Shown here one piece after another: positions 1-5,337 of a DNA stretch of 5,337 nt (the stretch's first letter is position 1; every line of letters starts with the position of its first letter). The stretch is taken from contig JAEWCE010000302.1 of assembly GCA_023390785.1 (NCBI GenBank), positions 1-5,337 of the forward strand, in the 5' to 3' direction. A program made the position numbers and the translations under genes. The notes beneath the pieces were generated by a model. It ran no database searches and was not told the origin of the DNA. It saw only the letters and a list, made by a program, of their open reading frames with translations. Source of the stretch: Pseudomonadota bacterium (GTDB lineage: Bacteria; Pseudomonadota; Alphaproteobacteria; Rhizobiales; Devosiaceae).

Positions 1-276
1 CAGCTCTCGGGCGGCCAGCAGCAGCGTGTCGCTATCGCCCGCGCGATCGTGACCAATCCGTTGCTGCTGCTGGCCGACGAACCGACGGGCAATCTCGACA
101 CGGAACGCGCCAACGAAGTCATGCGCCTGCTGGCCGAGCTCAACCGGGAGGACCGCATCACGATCGTGATGGTGACCCACGAACCCGACATGGCGCGGTT
201 CTGCAGCCGGCGAGTGCGGATCGTCGACGGCAAGGCCGCTCCCGACGGATTACTGGGGCAATCCAATGCTGCTTGA
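1..276 (+). CDS. ABC transporter ATP-binding protein, LolD/MacB type (3' part only)
   Basis: This is the C-terminal 91 residues of an ABC ATPase, read in frame from the first base of the window; the 5' end, including Walker A, lies outside. Visible in order are the signature LSGGQQQR (visible residues 2-9), Walker B LLLLADE with catalytic Glu (21-27), the PTGNLD D-loop region (28-33) and the switch histidine in VTHEP (H60). The signature and the EPTGNLD form are typical of the LolD/MacB/FtsE group, which powers permeases of the MacB/FtsX fold rather than classical importers. The stop codon lies inside the next gene, which begins 11 bases earlier, so the two are presumably translated together and form one transporter: a cytoplasmic ATPase dimer with the permease encoded at 266-1468. 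The family assignment is firm. The substrate cannot be read from this part. Confidence 0.95.
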   Translation, partial: QLSGGQQQRVAIARAIVTNPLLLLADEPTGNLDTERANEVMRLLAELNREDRITIVMVTHEPDMARFCSRRVRIVDGKAAPDGLLGQSNAA

Positions 277-1468
277 AACCGTCAAGCTCGCACTGGAGGC
301 AATCTGGCGCAATGCGCTGCGCTCGCTGCTGACCCTGCTTGGCGTGACCATCGGGGTTGCCGCGGTCATCTCCATGGTGACCCTTGGTCAGGGTGCCACG
401 GCAGAGGTCAGCAGCTCGATCTCGAACCTGGGCAGCAACCTCATCATGATGATGCCGGGACGCAGTATGGCGGAGGGTGGGTTCGGCATCGAGAGCTTCA
501 AGATGGCCGATGCGCAAGCCATCTCACGCTCAGTCGACAACGTCACTGCGGTGGCGCCGATCGGCTCGAGGTCGATCACCGCCATCGCCGGGCCGGCCAA
601 CTATCTCGTCAATCTCATTGGCATCGACGCAAGTTTCTTGCAGGTAGTGACGTCGTACAAGCTCGCCTACGGCCGCTGGTTCCGCGACGGGGAGATCGCT
701 GCGGGCGCGCCGGTGTGCATCATCGGGCCCGACGTGGCGGAAAATCTGTTCGGCGCTGCCGACGTTGTCGATCGTCAGTTCCGCCTGCGCCGCTTCACCT
801 GCACGGTAATCGGGGTGCTGGAGAGCCAGGGATCCATGTTCGGCCAAAGCCGCGACAACGGGGTGCTCCTGCCCCTCACCACCTACCAGCGCCGCATCGC
901 CGGCAATACCGACGTCGTTGCCATCTACCTCGCCGCAGCCTCCGAGGACGCCGTGGCACAGATCGAAGCGGACGTCACCGCGCTGATGCGCGAGCGGCGC
1001 CACCTTGCCGCCAGCGACAACAACGACTTCAACGTCACCGACATGCGGCAGCTGTCCTCGACGCTGGGCACGGTGATGGGCGTGCTCACCGGGCTGCTCG
1101 CGGCCATAGCCGGCATCAGCCTGGTGGTGGGCGGCATCGGCATCATGAACATCATGCTGGTCTCGGTCTCCGAGCGAACCCGAGAGATTGGCATCCGGCT
1201 CGCCATCGGGGCGTGGGAATGGCAGGTGCTGGCGCAATTCCTGGTCGAGGCGATCGCGCTGTCGATGCTGGGCGGATTGGCCGGCATCCTACTGGGCCTC
1301 GGCCTGTCGGCCGCCGCGGCCCGCATGCTCGGCGTACCCTTCGTCCTCGATGGGGGGGCCATCGCCCTCGCCTTCGGTTTTTCAGCGGTGGTCGGGGTCG
1401 CATTCGGCTACTTCCCGGCACACCGCGCTGCCAGGCTCGATCCTATCGAGGCGCTGCGACACGAATAG
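266..1468 (+). CDS. ABC transporter permease, MacB/FtsX family
   Basis: This complete 400-residue membrane protein has the MacB_PCD plus FtsX layout. One N-terminal membrane helix (about residues 20-40) is preceded by the family-typical segment WRNALRSLLTLLGVTIG. A periplasmic domain of roughly 230 residues follows. Three C-terminal helices lie at about 275-300, 325-350 and 363-385. The conserved stretch GIMNIMLVSVSERTREIG starts near residue 292 and the protein ends with the usual PAHRAARLDPIEALR. E. coli MacB fuses ATPase and permease; here they are split, which is common. The ATG overlaps the ATPase gene by 11 bases with only a weak GGGG upstream, suggesting translational coupling. MacB-like proteins use mechanotransmission to drive periplasmic substrates outward, usually with a MacA-like adaptor and an outer-membrane channel. 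An adaptor may lie upstream of the window. One small oddity is GAWEWQ following the RLAIG motif, where relatives more often have basic residues (GARRR-like). The substrate (peptide, macrolide, siderophore or lipoprotein) is unknown. Confidence 0.93.
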   Translation: MLLETVKLALEAIWRNALRSLLTLLGVTIGVAAVISMVTLGQGATAEVSSSISNLGSNLIMMMPGRSMAEGGFGIESFKMADAQAISRSVDNVTAVAPIGSRSITAIAGPANYLVNLIGIDASFLQVVTSYKLAYGRWFRDGEIAAGAPVCIIGPDVAENLFGAADVVDRQFRLRRFTCTVIGVLESQGSMFGQSRDNGVLLPLTTYQRRIAGNTDVVAIYLAAASEDAVAQIEADVTALMRERRHLAASDNNDFNVTDMRQLSSTLGTVMGVLTGLLAAIAGISLVVGGIGIMNIMLVSVSERTREIGIRLAIGAWEWQVLAQFLVEAIALSMLGGLAGILLGLGLSAAAARMLGVPFVLDGGAIALAFGFSAVVGVAFGYFPAHRAARLDPIEALRHE

Positions 1469-1670
1469 CCGAATGATGGGTGGATGGTGCGCCAGTCAAA
1501 ACAAAACTGCTTACTCTTATGTGATTGAAATAGCTCGATAAGTCCTAGCACGTGGCGGACGGGCGCTTGGCGCCAGAAGGGAGACCTCCGATGTACGGCG
1601 TCTCCGCGGCGCCCATCTGCGGTCGCATGGTCCCGCAGTGGCGCTCCCCCGTCATGCCAATATCGCGAAG

Positions 1671-2231
1671 TCAATCAAGCCAACGAACCCGCGCGGGGGC
1701 ACGGCCAATTCTGGAAGGGACGCTGGCGGGGTAGCCAATGACGACCGGCGCAACCGCCCTGTGGTGCTCCGCCAGGTTGATGCTCTTGCGACCGCGTACG
1801 GTTTGAAAGTAGGACAAGGCCGAACCGATCAAGCAAGTGCCGAGGCCCATGCTGTGGGCCATCAGCATGAGATTTTGTGCAGCAAGAAAGCAATCTTCTA
1901 TGGCCCAGGTGCTCTTGTAGTGGCTGGCGATAACGATGAGGACCGGCGCCCCGTGAAAGATGTGGTGCGTCGCATCTTCGCGCGTTTCTTCACGATGTGT
2001 TCTGAACGCCTCCTCGGATATGGTGACTCGGAGATGGTTAGTGATTTCAGCAGAAAGGCGGTCTAATTTCTGAGCGTCGTCTGTGATATAGAAGCACCAC
2101 GGCTGCTCATTCATCGCACTTGGCGCCTGGATCGCGGCATCGACAAGAAGCTTGAGTGTCTCCCTCGAAACCGACACTTGTTTGAAATTGCGGATCGCGC
2201 GGCGTCCGTAAATGGCCTTTGTTAGCTCCAT
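1671..2231 (-). CDS. Nitroreductase-family FMN-dependent NAD(P)H oxidoreductase
   Basis: This is a 186-residue soluble flavoenzyme of the nitroreductase fold, normally a homodimer binding FMN at the subunit interface. FMN-contact motifs are visible: GRRAIRNF near the N-terminus (9-16), APSAMNEQPW (36-45), GLGTCLIG (129-136) and the C-terminal VVIGYPA (163-169) followed by a basic tail. The open frame runs further upstream to 2597. I chose the ATG at 2231 because MELTKAIYGRR is the usual family N-terminus, GGAAGAGG sits 10 bases before it, and the upstream part resembles no protein I know and would contain the promoter. Length fits the family (about 170-220). Its G+C content is clearly lower than its neighbours (hand counts of 27, 28 and 32 per 60 in three lines, against 41 in a line of the oxidoreductase gene), hinting at a separate origin. 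It is convergent with the permease gene. The substrate cannot be predicted; such enzymes reduce nitro compounds, quinones or flavins. Confidence 0.9.
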   Translation of the reverse strand: MELTKAIYGRRAIRNFKQVSVSRETLKLLVDAAIQAPSAMNEQPWCFYITDDAQKLDRLSAEITNHLRVTISEEAFRTHREETREDATHHIFHGAPVLIVIASHYKSTWAIEDCFLAAQNLMLMAHSMGLGTCLIGSALSYFQTVRGRKSINLAEHHRAVAPVVIGYPASVPSRIGRAPARVRWLD

Positions 2232-2241
2232 GTTTGGGCCG

Positions 2242-2249
2242 CCTCTTCC
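2242..2249 (-). promoter_or_regulatory. Ribosome binding site of the nitroreductase gene
   Basis: On the - strand this reads GGAAGAGG, a good purine-rich Shine-Dalgarno match ending 10 bases before the ATG at 2231. It is the main evidence for the short, 186-residue start rather than the longer open frame reaching 2597. Confidence 0.65.
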
Positions 2250-2285
2250 ACTTCGGCGCGTTTGCCTGAACCCGTGCAGCCATAA

Positions 2286-2291
2286 AGGATA
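2286..2291 (-). promoter_or_regulatory. Possible -10 element for the nitroreductase gene
   Basis: On the - strand this reads TATCCT, matching TATAAT at four of six positions. Its first base lies 29.5 bases from the centre of the palindrome at 2314-2327. If it is the -10 box, the palindrome is centred at -41.5, the standard class II position for CRP/FNR-family activators, where the activator site replaces the -35 box. Transcription would start near 2279, leaving a leader of about 48 bases. A six-base match is weak alone; the spacing gives it weight. Confidence 0.4.
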
Positions 2292-2313
2292 GCCAAGCGC
2301 TACGCAGTCTAGT

Positions 2314-2327
2314 TTGACCCGGGTCAA
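2314..2327. promoter_or_regulatory. Palindromic CRP/FNR-family operator candidate
   Basis: This is a perfect 14-base palindrome, TTGACCCGGGTCAA. It fits the general TTGA-N6-TCAA pattern of CRP/FNR-superfamily regulators (Fnr, Anr, Dnr, FixK, NnrR), differing from the best-known TTGAT-N4-ATCAA form at the fifth base of each half. It lies 83 bases upstream of the nitroreductase ATG and at the class II distance from a -10-like TATCCT on the - strand. No comparable -10 stands at that distance on the + strand, which favours leftward action. The regulator is not in the window. Control by low oxygen, nitric oxide or redox state is inferred from the motif only. Confidence 0.5.
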
Positions 2328-2675
2328 GCTGTACTCAGGCAGCGCTACAACGTGCCAAACTGCGTGCTGATGGGCCGCGGTAGATTTGGTATTGGCAAGT
2401 TCGCAGGCGCGATACCGGCGCTCTCTCCGGTGCTCAGTGCAACGAGAATCGAGCGTCGCGGCCAAATCCCCTGCCCATGGGCGCTGCGCCCCGCTCGTTC
2501 CATCTGCACTTCTGGAACCAGGGCGACCTCGTGCCCCTTCGCCGCGCCAGTTCTTACAGTCCTCTGAGAGCGGAACGTCCACATCGCCCTGACACAACGC
2601 CCCGAATGCGCGCCGGGTAGTCGGCGGCCACAGCGTCCTCGATGCATCACCGCGTGAGGATGTGTCCGAAGGGTG
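2328..2675. other. Intergenic stretch without a supportable gene
   Basis: These roughly 350 bases separate the end of the oxidoreductase gene from the nitroreductase regulatory region. Open frames exist on both strands (for example 2345-2650 on - and 2352-2567 on +), but their translations are rich in Arg, Ala, Pro and Ser, resemble no family I recognise, and have no convincing ribosome binding site. Just after the oxidoreductase stop there is a small inverted repeat (TCAC/GTGA at 2647-2657, or alternatively TCCTC/GAGGA at 2636-2660), without a T-run, so an intrinsic terminator is not evident. The stretch may be a decayed gene or untranslated leader. I see no repeat or mobile-element end in it. 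Confidence 0.5.
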
Positions 2676-4193
2676 TCATGCGAGTCCCGGAAAAAAGTCA
2701 GTCTTGATCCGACGATGCGATACGCCGAGGTGGAGCAGCGCCCGCCGTGTTGCTGAGACCATCACCTGCGGCCCGGAGACATAGAACAGTCGCTCCTGCC
2801 AGTCGGGAATGGTGTCGCGCAGCAACTCCTCCGTGATCACGCCCAGGAGCATTTCGGTGGGGGCGCCGGCGCCGTCGCGAACCACGTAGTGGGTGCAGAT
2901 GCCAAGCTCATTTCGGGCGCGCGACAGAAGATTGATGTAAGCGAACTCATCGATGTGGTTGCTGCCGTAGACGATGGTAATGTCGCGCCGCTCGGTCCGC
3001 TCAAGCAGTTCGGCAAGCATGCTGCGGAATGGTGTTATGCCAATGCCACCCGCGATGAAGGCGAGCTTGCGGCCCTTGTTGCGCGGCAGCGTGAAGCTGC
3101 CGGCGAGTTGCGAAGCGACAATCTGGTCACCCGGCGCAAGGGCGGCAAGCTGGCGCTTGAATGCGCTGCCGTTGGCGACGAACTTCACGCCGAGCCGGAC
3201 GTCAACCTCCTTCGGTGCTGAAGCGATGGTGAAGTAGCGGCGATTGCCGCGCGCATCCCCCTTATCCATTGGCAGCGTCCATTCGAGGTACTGGCCTGCG
3301 GCGAAAGCCAGCCGCCGGTCGGGCCGAAATACGAAGTCATAGATGCCGCTGGCCGCCTGCTCGATCCGTTCGAGCGTCAGTATAACCCGCCCTTTGGGGC
3401 TCACGACGAAGGTGAGCAGGTTGCCGGCGAGCAGCGCGATTTCGGGCGTGAAGTAGTAGCCGGCAATCACCGTGTTCGGACACGACAGCACGCCGACCAG
3501 CATGCCATATACGAGCCGCCAAAGCCGCCCTTGCGGGGCCGTCAACGGCTCTGTCAGCATAACGCAGGCGAGGAAGAAGAACGGCGAATGGAGCAGCGCC
3601 AGCTGCACCGAATTCCAGGCATCGCCAAGGCTGCCGGTCAGCACCGTAGTCGCCAGATTGGCGATCCCGAAAGCGATGACGAGGTCGAAGCGCCTGAGCT
3701 TGCGGACAAGCAGCAGGCCACCGATAACGACGATCGGCATCAACCACAACTCACCCGACACCCACCAGGTGGCGGGGTGATCGAGCAGCAAGCCCGGCAA
3801 GGCCACGCCGAGGGCCGCCGGGTTGAAGATGTGACGGCGCCGCGCCGATAGAATGAACTTCGAGGCCATCGCCCACACGCTGGCAAAGACAAGCGCGCCG
3901 GCCGCAGCGAGGTCACCAAGAGGCGCGGGGTCCATGATCAGCAGGATGATGAGCCCAGTGATATAGACACTCTCGATATTGGGGGTCGCACCGAAAATTC
4001 GCGCGAAGATCTGGTTGGCGATCCACCCTCCAGCCAGCACGAGCACGGTCGAAAGGGCCAGCGCTACCACGTCGATCGCGATCACGTGCAAGGCGCCCAG
4101 CAGCGCCGCCGCCACCAGCACGACAACAAGGTACCACAGCACCAGCCGGTACATGGTTATGTGGTCGATGAAGCGGTCAACCAAGGCGATCAT
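2676..4193 (-). CDS. RnfD/NqrB-like membrane domain fused to FAD/NAD(P)-binding reductase
   Basis: This is a 505-residue fusion. Residues about 16-265 form a multi-helix membrane domain (about nine or ten helices) of the NqrB/RnfD type, recognised by HIFNPAALGV (121-130) and by MLTEPLTAP (212-220) with the following YGMLVGVLS. Residues about 268-505 are a ferredoxin-NADP-reductase-like module. It has an FAD-binding RRYFTIAS (318-325), a nucleotide-binding AGGIGITPFRSML (381-393), the late YVSGPQVMV (471-479), and an aromatic end TDFFPGLA. No plant-type 2Fe-2S ferredoxin domain is present, unlike NqrF. The likely role is NAD(P)H oxidation on the cytoplasmic side with electron transfer through the membrane domain, probably to the FMN_bind protein of the same operon. 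The SGAT motif that carries covalent FMN in true RnfD/NqrB is not seen; the matching region has LTGSLGDAW (185-193). The ATG overlaps the apbE stop by four bases (ATGA), with AGAGG 11 bases upstream. Ion pumping is possible but not shown. Confidence 0.88.
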   Translation of the reverse strand: MIALVDRFIDHITMYRLVLWYLVVVLVAAALLGALHVIAIDVVALALSTVLVLAGGWIANQIFARIFGATPNIESVYITGLIILLIMDPAPLGDLAAAGALVFASVWAMASKFILSARRRHIFNPAALGVALPGLLLDHPATWWVSGELWLMPIVVIGGLLLVRKLRRFDLVIAFGIANLATTVLTGSLGDAWNSVQLALLHSPFFFLACVMLTEPLTAPQGRLWRLVYGMLVGVLSCPNTVIAGYYFTPEIALLAGNLLTFVVSPKGRVILTLERIEQAASGIYDFVFRPDRRLAFAAGQYLEWTLPMDKGDARGNRRYFTIASAPKEVDVRLGVKFVANGSAFKRQLAALAPGDQIVASQLAGSFTLPRNKGRKLAFIAGGIGITPFRSMLAELLERTERRDITIVYGSNHIDEFAYINLLSRARNELGICTHYVVRDGAGAPTEMLLGVITEELLRDTIPDWQERLFYVSGPQVMVSATRRALLHLGVSHRRIKTDFFPGLA

Positions 4194-4933
4194 AGAACGA
4201 CGTACCTCTCGAACCCGGACGTCACGGTGGCGACCCCATCCCGGCCGATCGAATAGGCCTCAAGCCCTGGTTGCATCTCGAGGAATGCCACACCATCGCC
4301 GCCCATTGCGAAAGCCGCCGTGGCGAAGCGGTCGGCCTCGAAGACGTCGGGCCCGACCACGGTGAGGCTTGCAACCCCGTCGAACGGTGGCGCCGAAACG
4401 TGCGGATCGTAGATGTGCTGGCCGCGAACATAGGTTCCCGACGTCGCGACGCCCCCGTCGCCGGGCATCACGACCTTGACGATTTGCGTCATGTCGAACG
4501 GATTGCGGATGCCGACCCGCCAGCGCTGCCCCTGCTCATTATGTCCGCGACACTGGACATCGCCACCAGCATCGATGAGGTAGTTGCAGAAGCCGGCAGC
4601 TTCGATGCCGCGTGCGGCATTTCGAATGGCCCAGCCTTTGACCAGTCCGGACGGGTCGATGCGACCGTCCGGCCGGCGGATGCCGAAATAGCCGTTCGTC
4701 TCGCGCGCCGTGAGTTCGCTCAGCTCCAGGACTTCACGCAGCTCATCGCTGATCGCTTCGAACGCAATTTCGCGGCGCCCGAAGCACGACAACTCGCTGT
4801 CTGGCTTGTATGGGCTGAACCGTGCGTCGACCTGGCCGAAATACGCGAACGCCACCGCGCTCGCCTCGCCGTCTTGGTCGCCGACCACCTCGATGGCGAT
4901 CGGCATGCCCATGATCAGGCGTGTGCTACGCAT
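4190..4933 (-). CDS. apbE: FAD:protein FMN transferase, ApbE family
   Basis: ApbE enzymes split FAD and attach FMN through a phosphoester to a Ser/Thr in the SGAT-type motif of target proteins; they need Mg2+. This 247-residue protein shows the family motifs in order: FSPYKPDSELS (39-49), IDPSGLVKGWA (92-102), DAGGDV (121-126), GVATSGTY (161-168), HIYDP (173-177), and ADRFATAAF (200-208) with the metal-site Asp201 and Thr205. It is shorter than the usual 300-350 residues because no signal peptide or lipoprotein N-terminus is present. The start is well fixed: in frame, a TGA stands six codons before the ATG, so no N-terminal extension is possible without a sequencing error. The gene overlaps the FMN_bind gene by eight bases upstream and the oxidoreductase gene by four downstream, so all three are likely co-translated. 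The obvious substrate is Thr114 (visible numbering) of the neighbouring FMN_bind protein. Confidence 0.92.
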   Translation of the reverse strand: MRSTRLIMGMPIAIEVVGDQDGEASAVAFAYFGQVDARFSPYKPDSELSCFGRREIAFEAISDELREVLELSELTARETNGYFGIRRPDGRIDPSGLVKGWAIRNAARGIEAAGFCNYLIDAGGDVQCRGHNEQGQRWRVGIRNPFDMTQIVKVVMPGDGGVATSGTYVRGQHIYDPHVSAPPFDGVASLTVVGPDVFEADRFATAAFAMGGDGVAFLEMQPGLEAYSIGRDGVATVTSGFERYVVL

Positions 4934-5337
4934 TGCCCCCGCCGGCCTGGTTCAGCGCACTGGTCAACGAACGGAGATATGCCTCGCTGGTCAGCGTCGC
5001 GCCCGATACGGCATCGACCTTGGCACTGTCGGCCGCGATCACTTCCCGCTTCAGTAGCGGCAGCGCCTGACTGTTGATGTAGCGAGAGGTCCGACGATCT
5101 CGCGGGTAGTCGAGCACCGTCACACCGACGATCTTCTGCGATGCGATCTCCACTCGCACCTGCACGCGTCCGTAGTAGGCGTTTTCCGAGCTTCCCGTGT
5201 AGCTGCCGTCGCGATATCCCGTACCGTCGCTGGCGGCGACCGTGGACGTCTTGGCCGGCTCGACTGCCGCCGGAGGCGTCGGCCGCGGTCGCGGCAATGG
5301 CGGCACCGGGGACTGCGGCGCAGCAGGGGCCAATGCC
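4926..5337 (-). CDS. FMN-binding (FMN_bind) domain protein, NqrC/RnfG-like, 5' end cut off
   Basis: The last 136 residues are visible; the frame stays open to the right edge, so the start lies outside. Residues 1-40 are a Pro/Ala-rich linker beginning ALAPAAPQ, which could follow a signal-peptide cleavage site (ALA) or a membrane anchor. The rest is a compact FMN_bind domain: YRDGSYTG (41-48), YYGRVQVRVEI (54-64), KIVGVTVLDYP (68-78), and the flavinylation motif DAVSGATLTS (108-117), in which Thr114 should carry the FMN phosphoester. The protein ends with SLTSALNQA and a short Gly-rich tail. Such domains occur in NqrC, RnfG, NosR and many small electron-transfer proteins. It is the first visible gene of the operon; its stop lies inside the apbE start region (eight-base overlap). 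A TTG at 5333 could serve as a start, but it lies within the linker and lacks a visible ribosome binding site, so I treat the gene as truncated. It is the probable electron partner of the membrane reductase encoded downstream. Confidence 0.9.
   Translation of the reverse strand, partial: ALAPAAPQSPVPPLPRPRPTPPAAVEPAKTSTVAASDGTGYRDGSYTGSSENAYYGRVQVRVEIASQKIVGVTVLDYPRDRRTSRYINSQALPLLKREVIAADSAKVDAVSGATLTSEAYLRSLTSALNQAGGGNA

Noticed and set aside
530..1237. Long open frame on the - strand within the permease gene (235 codons)
   Set aside because: His/Asp/Ala/Gly-rich translation typical of a complementary shadow of a GC-rich gene; the + strand permease is unambiguous.
1498..1545. AT-rich patch after the permease gene, considered as a promoter or a terminator
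   Set aside because: No -35/-10 pair with normal spacing on either strand; the only repeat there (CTTAT/ATAAG) is five pairs with a long loop. It is most likely a simple intergenic composition change.
1580..1638. Two small hairpins in the convergent gap: GGAGAC/GTCTCC (1580-1605) and CTGCGG/CCGCAG (1617-1638)
   Set aside because: Stems are only six pairs with loops of 10-14 bases and no T-run follows on either strand, so I do not call them terminators.
1638..2066. Open frame on the + strand, 142 codons
   Set aside because: It lies almost wholly antisense to the nitroreductase gene, whose FMN motifs are clear; its translation has no recognisable features.
2232..2597. N-terminal extension of the nitroreductase open frame (about 122 extra residues)
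   Set aside because: The extra part resembles no domain I know, would contain the palindrome and -10-like element, and precedes a family-typical N-terminus that has a good ribosome binding site.
4271..5077. Long open frame on the + strand (268 codons) over apbE and the FMN_bind gene
   Set aside because: It is antisense to two genes with clear catalytic and flavinylation motifs, and its translation looks like a shadow.
5331..5333. TTG as the true start of the FMN_bind protein
   Set aside because: The frame continues open to the window edge, and the residues just after it are a Pro/Ala linker rather than a normal N-terminus; truncation by the window is more likely.

Overview
The window is about 5.3 kb of GC-rich bacterial DNA (a hand-counted line of the oxidoreductase gene is 41/60 G+C). 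Genes are tightly packed and overlapping. Gene content (MacB-type export ABC system, Rnf/Nqr-like flavin electron transfer, ApbE) suggests a Gram-negative, probably a proteobacterium. I cannot place it more precisely from sequence alone. No RNA gene, insertion sequence, CRISPR array or origin is visible.

Layout. On the + strand, from the left edge to 1468, are the 3' end of a LolD/MacB-type ABC ATPase and a complete MacB/FtsX-fold permease. The two genes overlap by 11 bases. A 202-base gap follows, with a short AT-rich patch at about 1498-1545. Everything after this is on the - strand. A stand-alone nitroreductase (1671-2231) has a good ribosome binding site. Upstream of it is a perfect palindrome, TTGACCCGGGTCAA, placed exactly as a class II CRP/FNR-family activator site would be relative to a -10-like TATCCT. 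Next comes about 350 bases without a supportable gene (2328-2675). From 2676 to the right edge is a compact, translationally coupled operon read right to left. It encodes an FMN_bind-domain protein (its 5' end lies beyond the window), a short ApbE flavin transferase, and a fusion of an RnfD/NqrB-like membrane domain with a ferredoxin-NADP-reductase-like FAD/NAD domain.

How the genes may work together. The three-gene operon looks like a minimal flavin-based transmembrane electron-transfer module. ApbE would attach FMN to the SGAT threonine of the FMN_bind protein. The fusion protein would take hydride from NAD(P)H on its C-terminal FAD domain and pass electrons through its membrane domain to the FMN_bind protein. 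It resembles a compressed Na+-NQR/Rnf complex: NqrF-like reductase fused to an NqrB/RnfD-like subunit, plus a separate NqrC/RnfG-like flavoprotein. Two points stand out. The membrane domain lacks the SGAT flavinylation motif of true RnfD/NqrB, and ApbE has no export signal. The nitroreductase is another flavoenzyme and may be oxygen- or redox-controlled through the palindrome. The ABC exporter faces the other genes convergently, and nothing in the sequence ties it to the redox module.
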